A stretch of 64,000 nt of DNA from Dipylidium caninum (lineage: Eukaryota; Platyhelminthes; Cestoda; Cyclophyllidea; Dipylidiidae): assembly GCA_017562135.1 (NCBI GenBank), contig QEYB01001046.1:1984001-2048000 (forward strand). The letters are read 5' to 3'. Positions 12,001-27,000 of the stretch are shown here, in pieces; position 1 is the stretch's first letter; every line of letters begins with the position of its first letter. The notes beneath the pieces are model-generated. The model worked only from the letters and a program-made list of their open reading frames with translations. It had not been told where the DNA came from and ran no database searches. A program made the position numbers and the translations under genes.

Positions 12001-15000
12001 AGGGACCCAAGGTGGCGACTTTAGTCCACCCTTCTCCGTCACATCTTGGAAGCTTCGTTAAACTTCTTCATCTTTTGCCAAGAAAGTCAGATAATTAGAC
12101 GCTCTACTTGGGCACTTGATCATGAACACTTTCTCAACATGGTTGATGCACCGGACACACTTACAAGGAATGGTTTTACAGATCTAGAGACATACTCACA
12201 AAGTTTGATTCTTACCTTTCTGCTGGACGTTTTGGAGTGGCATTTCACCTCTTTTTTCACCGTGGCTATCAAAAAAAGGGCCAAATTTTGAAGTGGTATA
12301 AATAAATGCCACGAATTGTGTTGGACAAGGAAAAACTCGTCGACGTTAGAACCGCAGCAGTTCTGCTGGTCAACTGCAGCATTTTATTGCTCAATGCCTA
12401 TCATGGACTTCCGAGTCACAGTTTGAGGAATTTCAGACATAGGAGTCCGTGGATTGTTGTTTTTGTGAAGCAACGGTGGTTTCGGACCTAGCAACCGGAT
12501 ATCCTCTGTATCATTGAAGCAGACTGGGGAAATGGGGATCGTCTAGACTCCAGTTTTTCATGCCTCCTCGTAATTCGCTCAGCAGCCGTTAGCTTCATAG
12601 AAAAGGCATTAGTTGAAGTCACACTCCGGAAAGAAGATTTCTGAGCCCCACACAGGATCTTATGTACTCTCTATTTAAAAAACTGAGATAGATAAGGGGT
12701 AAAAGAAGGCGTAGACTAGGCTGAGTTTGGGATAAAGGTGGCTGGTAGAGGAGATCGCCTGTTTTCCTTTCAGCCGTCACGGGACCCGTTGCGCCGGGGA
12801 AGTGGCCGCGGCTGCAAATAACAGCATCTGCGGCCTCGGCATCGCATTTAAGGCGCGCATCGGTGGTGTGCGGATGCTCGACGGCGATGTGACCGACGCC
12901 ATGGAATCGCGATCTCTAGGCTATAACCTGCAGCACATCGACGTCTACTCCGCCAGCTGGGGACCCGAGGACGATGGACGTACCGTGGATGGGCCTGGCA
13001 AACTCGCGCGGATCGCCTTTCGCAATGGTATCTTGAAGGTTCGTACAATCTCGTCTGTGGCCTTGCGCCAAATGATCCATGTCGAGTGCATAGTTTATGC
13101 AAACACACAGTTGCCTATTGTGTTCGGGGATTTGATGTGCTGGTACCCTCTCTCGGCACACCCAGTTCTTTAAGTACTCAAAGACTTCCACGGAGACTAT
13201 TGTTTTACTAGTGGAACCAGTAGTAAATCAGTGTTAATTGGAAACTGGCCGAAGTAAAGGTTTGAAGAACGTTAGTCCTCCACTCCGCTCGAGGATTACA
13301 GCCTCCTCGACTCGCTTTTAATGCATCACTGCCTTGGTGATCGTCTTCCTCGGTGGGAGAGTGGAATGACGCTTCGCACTGGTGGAACAATTTTCCCGAT
13401 GGTCTGCTGAATTACCGCCAAAGTAACCCGACGTAGTTAATCATCACTGATAGCATTATAGAGTAGAGTATTTCGTATCTGTGCAGTAACAACCACAAAG
13501 CAAAATCCGCTCTTGTGTGGCCAACTTTCTATTAACCTTTCATAAGTCACCTTTCCTTTTTCCGCATTCAACGCCATTACTGGAGCACTCATGCATTGAG
13601 GCGGGACTGTCTGTTTCTCCCGCGGTTCCTGTAGCGTATCTTGTTTGCAGAGGAATTAGCTTAACTTGCTTTTCCGTCTTAGTTCTCGGTATTTGGTCAC
13701 TCGCCCATATTACAATTCTTCACTGCAGATATATGATGTCTGCAGTATGTTTTTGTGAAACATAAGTTAGGAAGACTGGGAGGTGTCTGAGAAGAAGTTC
13801 GGCCACCCACGCAGTAGGAGAAAGAAAAATCGGAATTGGTCGCGGAAAATGTCAAACATTTGGACAAAACACATTCCCACCTTTCTTCCTGGTAAACTTT
13901 TCAGCACATCAAGGAGTGACGTGTTTCCATACACACATTCAACATTCTGCATTGTTAAGTAACACTGAAACTGTGTGGTTTCACTCAACTTTTGGTGTTT
14001 GTGAAAACCACGAAAAGCTCTGCTAGGGTGTACTTTCTAAGTACCACTTTGAATGGCACTTAGATTTCCTTCAGGGTCTTTGCTTTCTTAAATACACCTC
14101 TATCGCACTGGAAAGTGGCGATTTAATCCCAAATTTTGGATGCTCACTTGGGGGGGGTGGGGGTGGGGGTGGGGAGGGGGAAGTCATCAAAGACGGGTGC
14201 CCATGGCATATTCTTAATTCTTCTAAGTGGACCATACTACCTTACGTCTGGTGGTTTGACTGTTAGCGAATGTTGGAATAGAGCGAACTTCTCCGCGGTG
14301 CTGCAGCCTTCACGTCTCCCTGTCTTCTTCATAAGTGAAAATTTCACAGTCCAGGTTACCGCATCCCGGGGGAATAATAAATGCCTTTGTTGTTTACGAG
14401 AATATCAGAAATCCTCTCTTTTTGGCCAGAGCATGTAGAGGTGTGTTCTGGTTAATTTAAGCCAAATGATCTATTACATCTTGGACTAAATTCGGTATAT
14501 AATTAACACTGTAAACTTTGGCAGTCTCGGTAAACGATTTGACTTCCTTTCCGAATACGGTAAAACATGGGTCTGGTTGTGTACGCGGGGCCTTTTATAG
14601 CCATTGACATGTCGAAGCAGCCCTCAAATCTCCATTGCGATTCATTTCCTTAATCTCAAACGAGTGTTTCCTCATTATTTGATCAGTGGTGAATTATTTA
14701 TGTGGTTTCCATTACCTTCACATTCGTTTCAAAATCGCACAATCAGAGTGTTAAATAACCTCCACGACGGTAGGCGCGACAAACGGTAAAGAGTTGACGC
14801 AGGAAGGACAGAGTCTTAAAAATGGCCCCGCTTGATGGAATCAGATGTCAGGTCATTTGAAGGCGTTTGATATTGCCGAACATTACATGGGCTACCAATT
14901 CAACCCTTTCGGAAGTTCACCCCTCTCGGACAGACGCGTCTTCCCAAAGCGCGGCATTATGTGCCCTTTTTATCCCCGCTCATAATTGACATGGCAAAGG

Positions 15001-18000
15001 TCTGGTCAAAGGCGTTTAGACGTGCCGTAGGGTCATGGAAGCATGGGAAACAGGCGTAAGTGGAACACGTGTCTGTGTCAGCTACAGTACAACGGGAAGT
15101 CGAATGTCCTCGGCTTTCCGCTCCGCCACCAGTTGGGTGAGCCTGTCAGTACTGTGGCAAAGCTGGAGCATTTCCTCAGTATTTGCCCCAACATCAGGAG
15201 TGATCCACCTTATTTGATCTTGGCATCTCTGTCCTGTACTTTTCAGGAAAGGGGATATCGCCAAGTTTTGGGTTTATTCAGAGGCTGCTCTTAGCCTCTT
15301 GGTGTCCAATGTGCCACAGGCTCCGACTGATTTTACAACGACTTTTTTTCGGTGCGGTGCCGGGTTCGACAAGAAAATTTATCTCTACACTGGCTGCTCA
15401 TTCGAGGGTGTAAAGCCGCAACGTAAAGACTCCCACTTTACTTTATTGTCTCTAAGAAAATTTGAGTTGAAAATGAAGGAAGGGAGACTGTAGCGGATTG
15501 CCATTTTTGGGTTGGCTGCACAAATCAACATCTCATCCGAATGCAATTCCGCCCTGGTTTCCGCAGGGTCGGGGCGGTCTGGGCTCGATATTCGTGTGGG
15601 CCAGTGGCAACGGCGGGAAGTACGACGACAACTGCAACTGTGATGGATACACCAACAGCATTTATACCTTGGGCGTGAGCTCAGCCTCGGAACACGGCAC
15701 CATTCCGTGGTATGCGGAGACCTGCTCCTCCACCCTCGCTGTCACCTACAGTAGTGGCGGTCAAGGCGAAAAGGGTGTGGTGAGTCCGCTTATCCTTTCC
15801 TCTTTCCTCTTTACGCACTTTTGCGCATTCCTTTTAACCCTGGGAAGAGTTTCTCCACCTCTCAAGACCAAAACCTTACTCACTCATCACTGGTGAGGTG
15901 CTCAATTCAACAAAAGCCTTTGTCTCTTGTTCTCTCCATTTGTCTGTTGTGCAACTGGCCCATTTTGACTTACACCCATGTAATAGTAGAGTCCCAAAAT
16001 TTGGCTCATTCATCTCCCATCATTAGATCTGTGCACACTTCCGCCGCGGTAGTTAACTCAAGGAGAAACGTACTTTTCTAGTTTCTCTCTGACTCCCCCT
16101 TAAATTCGAGTCCTTTCTACTCTAATACACTTAGGGTTGAGAGGAGCACGTTTATTCAACAGGATGAATCTCCCAACCTTCGTGTACGAGACTTTCTTAC
16201 ACCGAAAATCTTGATACACAGGTTGGTCATCTGTGGAAACGTAGGTGCTTCATGGCCTTGAGGAGACTTTTTGCCGGTGTGGCTCCGCAATTCACACAGG
16301 CTACATTAACTTTCCCTAAATTTTAGTTGATACTGTAAAGGGTGTTTCATTAGGAAAATGGGGTAAGTGACGTCCCTCGTGTGGACCTGCACTGAATGCA
16401 ATAATGTGACTCAAATGCCCTCCAAGTTATTTATTTGGCCATTCATCCTTGTGCCTGATATCAGTCGGTCAGTCGGCTAGACATAAGAGTGCTTTCTCTC
16501 GTAGGCAACCGACTTCGGGGTTTAGTCTTTGCGATCACGGCCGCCTCTTCGGAGAGCTGAGGCCCTCGGAGCCGGAGTGAGACTTGCTCGTAACTGCCGC
16601 CTGACTGTCAGTTACGGTGACGTCGGGTACTCTAATTGTGCCTGTCGGGGCAGAAGTTTCCCTACGAAAATTTGGCCATTTCTATTGAACATGAATCCCG
16701 ATTTCCTAGCCCCGAAAACTGTCACCGTATCCCACCATTTATTTTAATGGTTTTCGGTGGTAATGTATATCAAGTGAAGTTTTTTTTCAGGCTGCAGTCG
16801 GCAAAGCCTCCATAGGAGTTAGGCCAAACTGCACTTTGCACCCTTCCGTCACACCTCTCCAGTAATCACGTTAACCTTTCCACGCCTTTGTCTTCGAAAC
16901 GCCGAAGACTGTTTGGGTTTGCCTGCTTTGGCTATTTTCTTGCAGGTACTTCTGCGAAGCCAAATCAGTCACCCTTCTTTTCTCTACATTTCCGTCATCT
17001 ATTTTTAAAGTTTTGTTGAAATTCTCTCATCACTAACTGTCCTACTGTTGCTAGACTAAGCAATTATACTTAGAGCAATCTGGGCATCAGTGCAAGTGAA
17101 GAGGAAAGGCCTGATAATCGCACGGAAAGAGGTTAACAGGAAGTTGAAGGGAGAGGAGGCAGTCGCTGCGTCTAGAAGACAACACTGTGCTTACACGCGG
17201 GGCCATAGTTTGTTCCAATTTTTAGTTCTACGTGCATACTTTTCGCCCCGTTATGGGTGAGTTTCCAGCACATAAGTGGCGAAAGTTAAGGAATGAGTGG
17301 ATGATAGTGTCGTAGATGTTTCCACACGTATTGCCGCTTGTGCTCAAAACCGATGATTTGTGTCCCCGCAAGGAATATGCTCTTGCTCTCCATCATGCTG
17401 TAATTTTGAACTACTTCCTCTGCCTTCAGGAACACCTACTAGAAGCGTTCTACTTCGGAATATCACCTCAAATATTATCTAAGCGGATGCCACTACGGGT
17501 TTGAAACCTAGTACTCTGCCCCAACAGTAGGCGGTCCACCGAATGAGGTATTTTGTTGGTGAAGGGCCCATGAATTTGTTCCTGTCAAAGGATCGCAAAG
17601 TTTTATTGCTTTTCAGAAATCAAGGAGAGGCGGGCAGCAGGCCCTGATTTTACCATAAAAGGTCAACTCCCGTGTCAGTCTAATTGCCCCTGTGCTGCCT
17701 CTGTGGTGGCGTGGCCATCTCACCGGGGTCACGGACATGCCGATTTCGGAACCTTAAATGGCAATAGCTGCTGGAGCGCAGCCTAAACCCGAAAATCGGC
17801 ACTCCTACTATTGCTTCATACAGGCTTTTCCAAGCTGGCCGAAATCCTCCCTCTTGTGTACTTTCCCCCGGGGGGGGATGGAAGGGGTGGGGGGATATTT
17901 CCGGCCCTGTGTAGAAGAAATGGTTGACCGAATTCAGTCACACCTGCGGTTGGGGGTGTGGAGGGGGCAATTTAATTCACTTGTCGCAACTTGACCGCCA

Positions 18001-21000
18001 CTACTCTGGCGTCGCTAGAATTAGCCAAATTGAAAAATTGAAGTGTACTTCCAATATCGTCCTGGTGGCATGTTGGCGTTAGAAGTGGGGGTGAGGGACT
18101 CCCCCCTGAATTTTGAACCAAATTAACAAGCCACCTGAGAGAAATTCCGTTTCAACACTTCTTTATTTGGCGTATAATTGTCTTATAAAAAACTCATCTA
18201 TTCCGCGACTGAAGTAGGGAATTATGCACAAATGATCTCAGCTATTTGCCATATTAAAGCTGAAATGTTAAAAAAACATATCCTATTCGAAGGGATAAGT
18301 GAAAAGGCAATTGCTTTTGTAATTCAATGAAAACCACATGACTGTCGGGTAGTACATTGGTTTGCTCCGTTTCTCTCCCCACTAGTTCACCCTCCTTCTC
18401 CTCCCCACACGTCGTAACCGTTTTCCTCGCGATAACCACAGCTTCTGCGAGTTTCTCCTCCCGACCAAAAAGCTTTTGCTGCTGCCACGTCTCTTCCATC
18501 TGCCTTTTCGAGGTGATGCATTTAGGGGACTGGCGCTGAGCCCAGCACCGTGGCGCCTTGCGAAAAGGTCTGTGCACGCCGACAGACAAGCGGGGAATCC
18601 CTGCTCGGCTACTGTGGCCGGAAATAAACACATAAGACGCCCACACTCAAATCTACTCCCGTGGGAAAAATCAGTCTGTATTTTTATAGACATCGGTGCT
18701 ATGACTATCCTTTCACCTAATTATAACCACGCTAATCCTCGGGTCTCTCGCCCAAACAACATAATATTTGACTCGAAACACTAGAAGTGGGCGTTTATTC
18801 TTTCCCTAAGTGAACGACACTCTCACCGTAGATGCGCGACCTAATGTGTGTAAATCTTTTGAAAAAAAGGGTAAACGAAACTGCTGCCCCCAATGACTGC
18901 AAAGACAACAACTTCTTATGCATTTTATGGCGACGCGGCCCGTCAAACGCCCTCGGTATTGAGCTAACAACAACCTGAGTCCTCTGTTATCTTCATGGCA
19001 CAAGGGGAAGGGCTGAAATTATTCTTAGGTAGACTGAGGGCGCACCAGCCAGTCTAGTTAACAGAGGCGCGGTTTGGTGCAACCAGTTTTTATAATCTGA
19101 TAAGGCATACATGGGGCGTTTGCGTGATGCGTTGGAGGCAGATATGCCACGCACGTTTGAGGACAAATTGAAAGATACCTTAAGCTTCCACGGCAGATCT
19201 CGAGAATCTCGGAATTTGCTACTCCGTTTTTTCAATCGCCTCAGCTTTACTCCCCGTTTGATCTATTTTTCAAGCTTTTGGTGTAAAGGGGGACTGCATC
19301 TTCATTTAATCTTTCGCCTCAGGCTGCTATTGACACGCAAAACTGTTGAGAAGACGAAACGACTTAGTGGATGGCATTTAGATTTTAAGATTAGACAGCC
19401 ATTTTAGCAACGGACCATATTCCGTTTCTACGTCGGATGTCCTCACTGTAAACGGGTCTTGTACACAGCAGGTCACTCCCTTGTTAGATGCGATTTAATT
19501 CAGCTCAGTTGGCATCCAGCCCCAGTCCCCTCCGCGGCAATGCATTCCTCCGTCCCTTAGCTACCAGACGGGGAGAGCGTAAAGACGGCGAAGTCAAATT
19601 TAACCATCACGCTACTATTGTCAATGGCATAGATAGACTTCGTTGTAAGCACATTTGGACACCACATTCGCAGTCGTTGTCACAAAATGTAATGTCTGGG
19701 ACATTGAGCTAAAACTGCCAAACTTTAGGGTGGGGATATTTTGCCATCATGAGGGTATTCACTGTCTCGGTAAGATTTTGTCGCTTTTGATACCGTTTGC
19801 TGGCTGACTTGCACCCGAAAATGTACTGCGACGGTTACCCTGAAGGAGCGGGGTGAGACGCATGTACGCTTCTTATCTGATATGTTTGCACATACTGTGA
19901 AATTACCTCTTTCCAATTTATTTATCAAAATTGTGATAAACTGAAATATTAAATTTAATAGCCCACAAAATGTGGATTATGAAAAGCCAGAAAGGATAGG
20001 AAAGGAAGGTGTTTTGTTAGATCATAGGACTTCTTGTTAGTAACAATATTTTGACATTTTTGCTTCCCTTTTTTACGAGAAGGCGGAACATAGAGGGGGA
20101 AGCATGTTAACTTAACGACACCTCGTTATTGCCCCGCGTTGATACCAGCCCCACCGCATACGGCGTCGCCGCCTTCCGCCGCAGTGAACATCCGCCCGAC
20201 AGGGTGGCCACTGCGCCGTGCGTGTGGCTCCCCAGTCCGCCCGCCCTTTCACTAACAAGCCATGTCGTTCGTAGGCTGGTCTAAGGCCAACCTCGCAAAG
20301 CCCCAGCAACTTCTTTTTCTTTCAAAATCTTATCATACATTTAAATGAGGCCTTTTTTGCTTGAACTTCACTAACCTGCTTATGTCCTTATTGGTCAACT
20401 AGTGGTTAACCCACCGAAAGAGGAGTCTCATTGTGCCTTCCTTCCCAAAAGAGCCGGTGATTCATGTAGGCAGTGGGAGGTAGTAGAAATAGTTTGTTTT
20501 ATTAGTTGACTGCTCCATCTCTCTCATTAAGTGTCCCTTAAAAGGACAGAAGAGTGATAAATGATTTATGCACGTTCAATATATGAAAGCATAAAGAATT
20601 GCTAGCCTTCGGTTATGTGGGTTTAATTGTCGTGCCGCTGCAAAACGGTGGACTCTTTCCTTTCCTTCTAAAACCTTTAATGGCAAGATATGCGATAATG
20701 CGGAAGTAGTAGTGACTAGTAGAAAGAGTGGAAATGTAGAATTTTGACCTTGTATTTGTCTTACCAAGGCAAGGGACTCATTCAGTTAGTTTCACACTTC
20801 CACCGACATCCTTTTGATGGTCAATACGTTGTTGATGTCCCCCCCCCCTCATTTTATTCATTTCGTCAGTCAGTAATATTGTCAATAGGTAAATATGAAT
20901 CAGAAAAATGTAAAGTAATACATACGTGAAAGGCGCAGCCTCTTCTGCGCTTAGACAAATACGGCTATTAGTGAGGAATAAAGTATAATGAGATACAAAT

Positions 21001-24000
21001 GGAATAGGTGACGACGGACCTGAACCACACCTGCACGGACAGCCACTCGGGGACGTCGGCGAGTGCGCCCTTGGCTGCTGGCATCTGTGCCCTCGCGCTC
21101 TCCGCGAACCCCCGGTTGACGTGGCGCGACCTCCAGTACATCGTCATCCACTCCGCCCGACCCGATGGCCTCTACACCAACGATTGGCGCGTCAACGGGG
21201 TCGGACGCCGCGTGTCACATGCGTTTGGGTAGGTGCTGCTCCCCCCCCCCTCCTCGTCTCTTTGTCTATCCACTCATTTTAATCATGCCTTTACCGAAAA
21301 TTCGTCACCTTATCAACTCGGCAATGACTTTCGTCCCAGATAGGCAAATGCTGTCAGCCCCTTTCCTTTTCAGTGAAGTTGCTCGAGAAACTCGAGCTCT
21401 ATGTAACCATCTTCACGACATCGGCACAGTCTCTTCAAAGTTTTATTGTCTTGGCACTAGCCATTTAGCTTTCTGGTCGTCAGAGTTGAAGGAGGAGGTT
21501 GCTGACAGCGATGTTGTGAGCTTTGTTAGGAAAATATATGCATTAGAACTCCTGCCTGATTCATATCTCATTGCCTACACAATATCCTGGAAGCGTTGTC
21601 AAAAAAGTAAAAATTGAAGAGAAGCATTTTATGCTCTCATGCAAAATATCTCTGAGAAAATGATACCGCCATCCAACACACTGTGTCTATCGCTCTAAGA
21701 GGAGTTTTATTCCGTGATACATGGAGACAATGTAAATCCCCCCCATGAAATCTTTTTCAGTATATTTAATATTTTCATCTTCAATGGTGTTTGCCTGCTT
21801 TGAAATCTTCAACCATGCTTTCCCGAGGTGTGTTGAGGTCAGTTGATGCGTCCCCTCGAAGTGCGTTGTTCATGCTCCATCCGGAGAACCGTGCAGGCCT
21901 TGTGACTTGGCTCCGCGGCGCTTGCTGGTTGAGACGGGGCACAGAGGTGGGCTTTTGAGCGAATGCGCTGCAAGCCATGCAATCGCAATCCAAATTGACG
22001 TCGAAACTCCCTTGCTGGGCAACGGAGTGTCATGTGACCCCTGTCGCAGTGAGAAATTATACTACTATCACCTCTGCGGTTTTTCGCGCTCCCGCCCGCA
22101 CTCAGCGCCACAAATACGCGACGTGTGTTCGTTGACCCGTTGGGGTTGTTTGACCACACTGATGCTACATTTAGAGCGCTAAAGTGGGCGTACGTAGTTC
22201 CTTTTTTTGACTTTGTACAGACTGTTCAGTTTTTCTCAATTTTGGAGTGTCGTCTCAGAGCCTTGAAGCATTCTGGCTTCGGTGGTCGCTTTCCTTCGGG
22301 GACAGAATTTGGCTGTGAACACGCGTATAATTGTGTGACCCGAGCTAAGTTTACTACCGTTTTTACTTAAGGCAATTATTTGTCCTTTGTAAAACTACAA
22401 CTACTCTTATTTCCCATGGGGAGCGTTCTCGTTCAGTACAAAAATTCCTTCAAGCGGGAACACACTTTTTTGGTTAAACCCTCCCACATAACCTTTTTAT
22501 AACCATCTAAACGCACATCATACATCGTTTTTCCTTCCCTCCCAGCTGTGCTTTTTACGGCGCATCTCAGGTCATGGAAGTGTTCAATTTGGTGCAAAGT
22601 TAAAAGAAACTCTGTTCCTTTTTGATGTCACGCAGTTAATTGCTGCCTTGGGCAGTCTGGAAGGAGAGAAGTTATCTTCTATGCTCTATTCCTGTGGCAG
22701 TAAATTGTACGAATTTTTATTGAAAGTAAAGAAAATGACAAAGGTCTCATGAAAAACTACTCAGCATACCGTTTGTTTTTATCCTGCTGTAATCAACTCT
22801 GAATTTTTAAAGAACATATATGGCAAAAACTGTCACCGAAATGCTCAGCACTTTTTTGACGTCCTCACCACAAATCGTAAGGCGCTAATCGAGTCCGTTC
22901 CGTTTGGCACTGGACACGGTATTTGGAGGCGGGAACTGGCTCCCCCACCCCTTACCCCCCCCCCTCCCCTGCGGGGCACACACTCCGAGAAGTTATCCAT
23001 CTTCCGCTGACGGCGGCGTCACCTCCACACTCTCCAACATCGCGTCCTTTTTAAATTTCTAAGTAGTTGCCATCCATGTTGAAAATGTCATGCATCTTCA
23101 ACTTAATACCTCTACCGAGCCGCGAATTTGCGAAAGCGTTGACCAAATCAGTTGAAAGAGGTGGGGGATCTTGTGAAATAGGCAGGAGAGATTTTATTTT
23201 ACTTAAAGAGGCCTACCATGCTGCCATGTGTTTCGAGTTCAGGCATGCAAAGCTTCATTACATTAATGTGCTTTTCTTCTCCTTTCTACAACTAAGGCTT
23301 TGTTTCACCGTTTTTATTTATTCGCAGACAAAAGGTACAGATCATCGGGTTCCAGAATGTAGCTTTTCTGGGTGACTTGACTTAATCAGTTTATTAGAAA
23401 AGGAGAGATTGAACGCAACATACACTTCTTTTATAACCTCAGTTACGGGCTGATGGACGCGGCGGCGATGGTGGATCTGGCGCTCAATTGGACCACCGTG
23501 CCCGTCCAGCGGGTGTGCGAGGCGCACGCCTCTTTGCCGCGCAGTCCCTTGAAGATGCGCCACCACGCCACCGAACAACTTCGCCTGGAGACTGACGGGT
23601 GTTTACTCAACGAAGCCGGCGACCCGTCACGGGCCGTTGTCTACCTGGAGCATGTTCAAGCCAAGGTGAGCTCTATTTGGACGCCACATTCCGGTGCTGT
23701 AAGGTCATCCATGCCTCTGGGGGCGGTGTGAAAGTTGAATGTGTTGGTTCGATGTGGACGTGCAATGTTATTGCGGCACACGTAGTGGATGTGGAAAGGC
23801 CCCATCCTGGGAGTCAAACCCGAGGCCTATTGAAACACCTACGTGTTTAGTGGAAATAAGGTAGCTGAATTTCTGTTGACTCGTAAAAAGTAAACGCAAT
23901 TTTCCCATTGTTTCTGTGTCTGAAACTCATTGGAAGATGTAAATTGCTTTCAACGCCAGAAGTAACCATAACAATAGAGTTCCCTTGTAATTTACATCAC

Positions 24001-27000
24001 TTATTTTTGGTACCTTTTCCGACAGCAACATGGGAATGACATAGGGTGTACTTAAGACAAGAACATTAGGGTTAATTCAGAGGAAAAAACAAGTGGAAGA
24101 TTGCCACATCGGAGGATTTTTTGCACATTATTGGCTATATCATTTTTTGGCTGTGTTCTGTCGCCCTGGTTCGGTTTTGTCGTAATTTAGTTGGAATTTG
24201 GCCAATCGTACCACAAATTACCATGTTGTTTTGCGTAGCGGAGCATTTGCAGACACTCCACTGCTACAGCTTCACTCCTCATCGCCTTCATCTCTCTGAG
24301 ATTTAATGAGGATAAAATTTCCTAGAGCAGATTTTAATTCATCAGAAAGAAATAATGAATGCGTCTTCAAGAGGCCCTGATGTGGTTAAGAGTAACTAGC
24401 AGCCAAGAATATTCCGCTCTTTGTTTGAGCTAATCACGGGCTCAATTTGAGGCTGTTTTTTCACTTAATTCAAAACTCTCATAGCTAATAGCCGTCATTC
24501 GGTGGTATCTTAACTAACAAAGGCACAGCATTTTTACGTTGTCAATCCTTAATATTATTCCCCAATCACATCATGTCATTTGGTTCTCGCCTTTCTCTCT
24601 ACGGTACCTCTTAAGCAATTGTGAGTTTTCCGAAACTTTGCTAGAAATTTCAGCTACCTAAAAGGGTTTCATTCAGCTTATCTTTGAATACGAAAACTAA
24701 CGTGACACGAATTCTGTCACAAGAAGACGACAAAGAGACCGAAGGAGGTCGTAAGATTTGTTTTCGCACTCGTCCCCCTCCCGTCCCGCCTGTTGGGCAC
24801 GGGAACGCACAGGGGAATGCGCCGAACCGCCCTGTCACCTTCCCTAGTTCCAGCGTGCCCCATCGCCAAGTATTCGCGCCCCCTAATAAAGTGTGCGTCC
24901 GGGTGCCAGAGGAATTAGCCACCGTCATATAAGGCAAAAATATGCGTTAATGCCTTCCCGACGCAAACGTGTCTGTAGTACGAGGTAAGTGGCTGTCCGC
25001 ACTTTGATAATTCGGCCAGCAAAAGGCATGCTGCAGTAATAGTGCCGCACGCGGTACTGGGTGGGATGTGACTGTGTCTTCCGCCCTTCCAACTATGATG
25101 GGGAAAATCCGTGATTGTGAACGTCTGCAGTGGTAAGTGACAATCAACTCGGTGTCTATAGAACCAAACTGTTGAGGCTGTAGATGCTAACATCTACAGA
25201 ATACTTGTCACAAAGTAAGGGGCCTGAATGGTGAAAAGTTCTCCCTACACATTCGAACCACAGATATTTCTAATCCACAACACTATCCTCATTAATGTTT
25301 ACCTTCGGGCAGAGCATGAAACACTTTATCCCCTCTACCTCAAATGACATTCTAGTAAACGCATTCCCACTTGCTCCAAGTGCGAGTACTGCTTTTTGCG
25401 AGAGTGGGCTAACTGTTCTCTCTTGGTTCAATCCAACTGGCGAGATCTGATTGCGCCGAAGTTGGCATGCGTGCAAAGTGACGTCGCTCTCATCTTTGTC
25501 ATGTTCCCTTGTCCACCCACACATAATTGTTGGACCCGAACCGCCTGCACAGTGCTGCGGCGGTGAGGTGCACCTCGTTGGGCGCGCAATCGCCGACATC
25601 CCCACATTCGCCAAATCGTAAACGGATTTATGGACACTTTTACGGGCACCCCGAGGACAGGTTTCCTGCAGGCGGAATCTACTTCCACCTCACGGTGACG
25701 AGGCGAAGCAGGTCCTGACTGCCAAATACCGATAAATTAAGGAGTGAAAGGGGAAATCGTTTAATGCTCTCTGCTGCTGTGCCATATTTCACCATCCGTC
25801 CTTTTTATATCACCATTTTGGCCTTTACACGTGGGGAACACGTTTGAATCAGCCTGTAAATCTGTAAGTGGATGGATTCCAGGAACGGACTTTGTGAGCT
25901 TTACGAAATGCTTTTTTTATTTAACAAAAGTCTACCAACGGTTGCACCCTTTTCCTGGATCTTATCACATCCTACTCTCTTTCTTGTTGACTCTTCAATG
26001 CTCTGGTGATTCAGGCGTCTCCGCGTCAGTCCACCAATATTTTCAAGTCGGGTTTTGTCCACTCTTTATTATAGCTATGTTTCTGACATTTGTTAGCGGC
26101 CCTGGCAACGATCGGGGGTCTTGAAAGGCCTTACATCTATGGTGGGAATATTTTGTTTCCAGGCAAGTTATGTGATAAGTATCCCACAGCTATACATTCC
26201 TATTCTTTCAGCTTTCTCATTACGTAACTTTTGTTATCTTTATTGCGATTTAACGTTTTGACTTTCCTCCTCCCCCCCCTTGTTGAGACAACGTGGTGCA
26301 ACACTAGAGGAAGGCATTACACTTTAATGTCGCGACAGTTTTCACTACCTGCAGAAGTCCTTTTAAGTCGGAAAGTCCCCATGCCGTCGTCTGCGCTTCT
26401 GACTGAGGGGTGGGTTTTTTGGCTTCGAAGTGAAATCATCCACTGCACATCTACCTGGTTGTAATTTCACATGCGAATCGGTCATAAAAGGCGCCTCCGA
26501 CATGGGCTTATTTATTGCCACCTTTATTATCTCACGCCTGGGTTGTTGACGCCAGCACTTCTGCCGGTGGCGCTTTGGGTCGGCGGATCAGAGGCGTGAA
26601 GCGAAGCACGGAGACCACTTTGAGGGGGGACTGGCCGCCGATTACTTTGAAAAATAGGGTGCTAGCCCTCCTATCTCGCTTTTATTACCCACTACTTGGT
26701 CAAGTGGTGGAAACATTAACCTCCCACTAGTAAGGACAGGAAAGAGTGTGTATTTTTATCTCTGATTGCCTGAGAAGTTGAACCTTCCTGGATTTCTTCT
26801 CATCCGAAGAGTTTGACATCAGTCAATTTCTTAAAAAAATACGGAATGGGGTAGGCTTATCTTCAGCTGTCTCAATCAGCTCCTCTACCTACCGCTCGGA
26901 GCAGGCCCGCTCACGTGCCTTCAGTTCCCACTTGATTGCCGTTTTGTCCCACCGTTTCTCTCTCCCCTTTGGTACAACACAGTTAAATATTCCTGTTCCT

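Noticed and set aside
18254..18646. 130-codon open frame on the - strand within a convertase intron
   Set aside because: It overlaps other open frames on both strands and shows no domain, no recognisable family and no promoter or splice context. Its length is within chance for 64 kb of moderate GC.
21165..21617. 150-codon open frame beginning inside the catalytic Ser exon
   Set aside because: It is in a different frame from the catalytic domain and runs into an intron with a clear donor at 21229. It is a shadow frame.
24684..24932. Proline-rich 82-codon open frame in the largest convertase intron
   Set aside because: No splice sites in phase, and the flanking exons are contiguous in the protein family.
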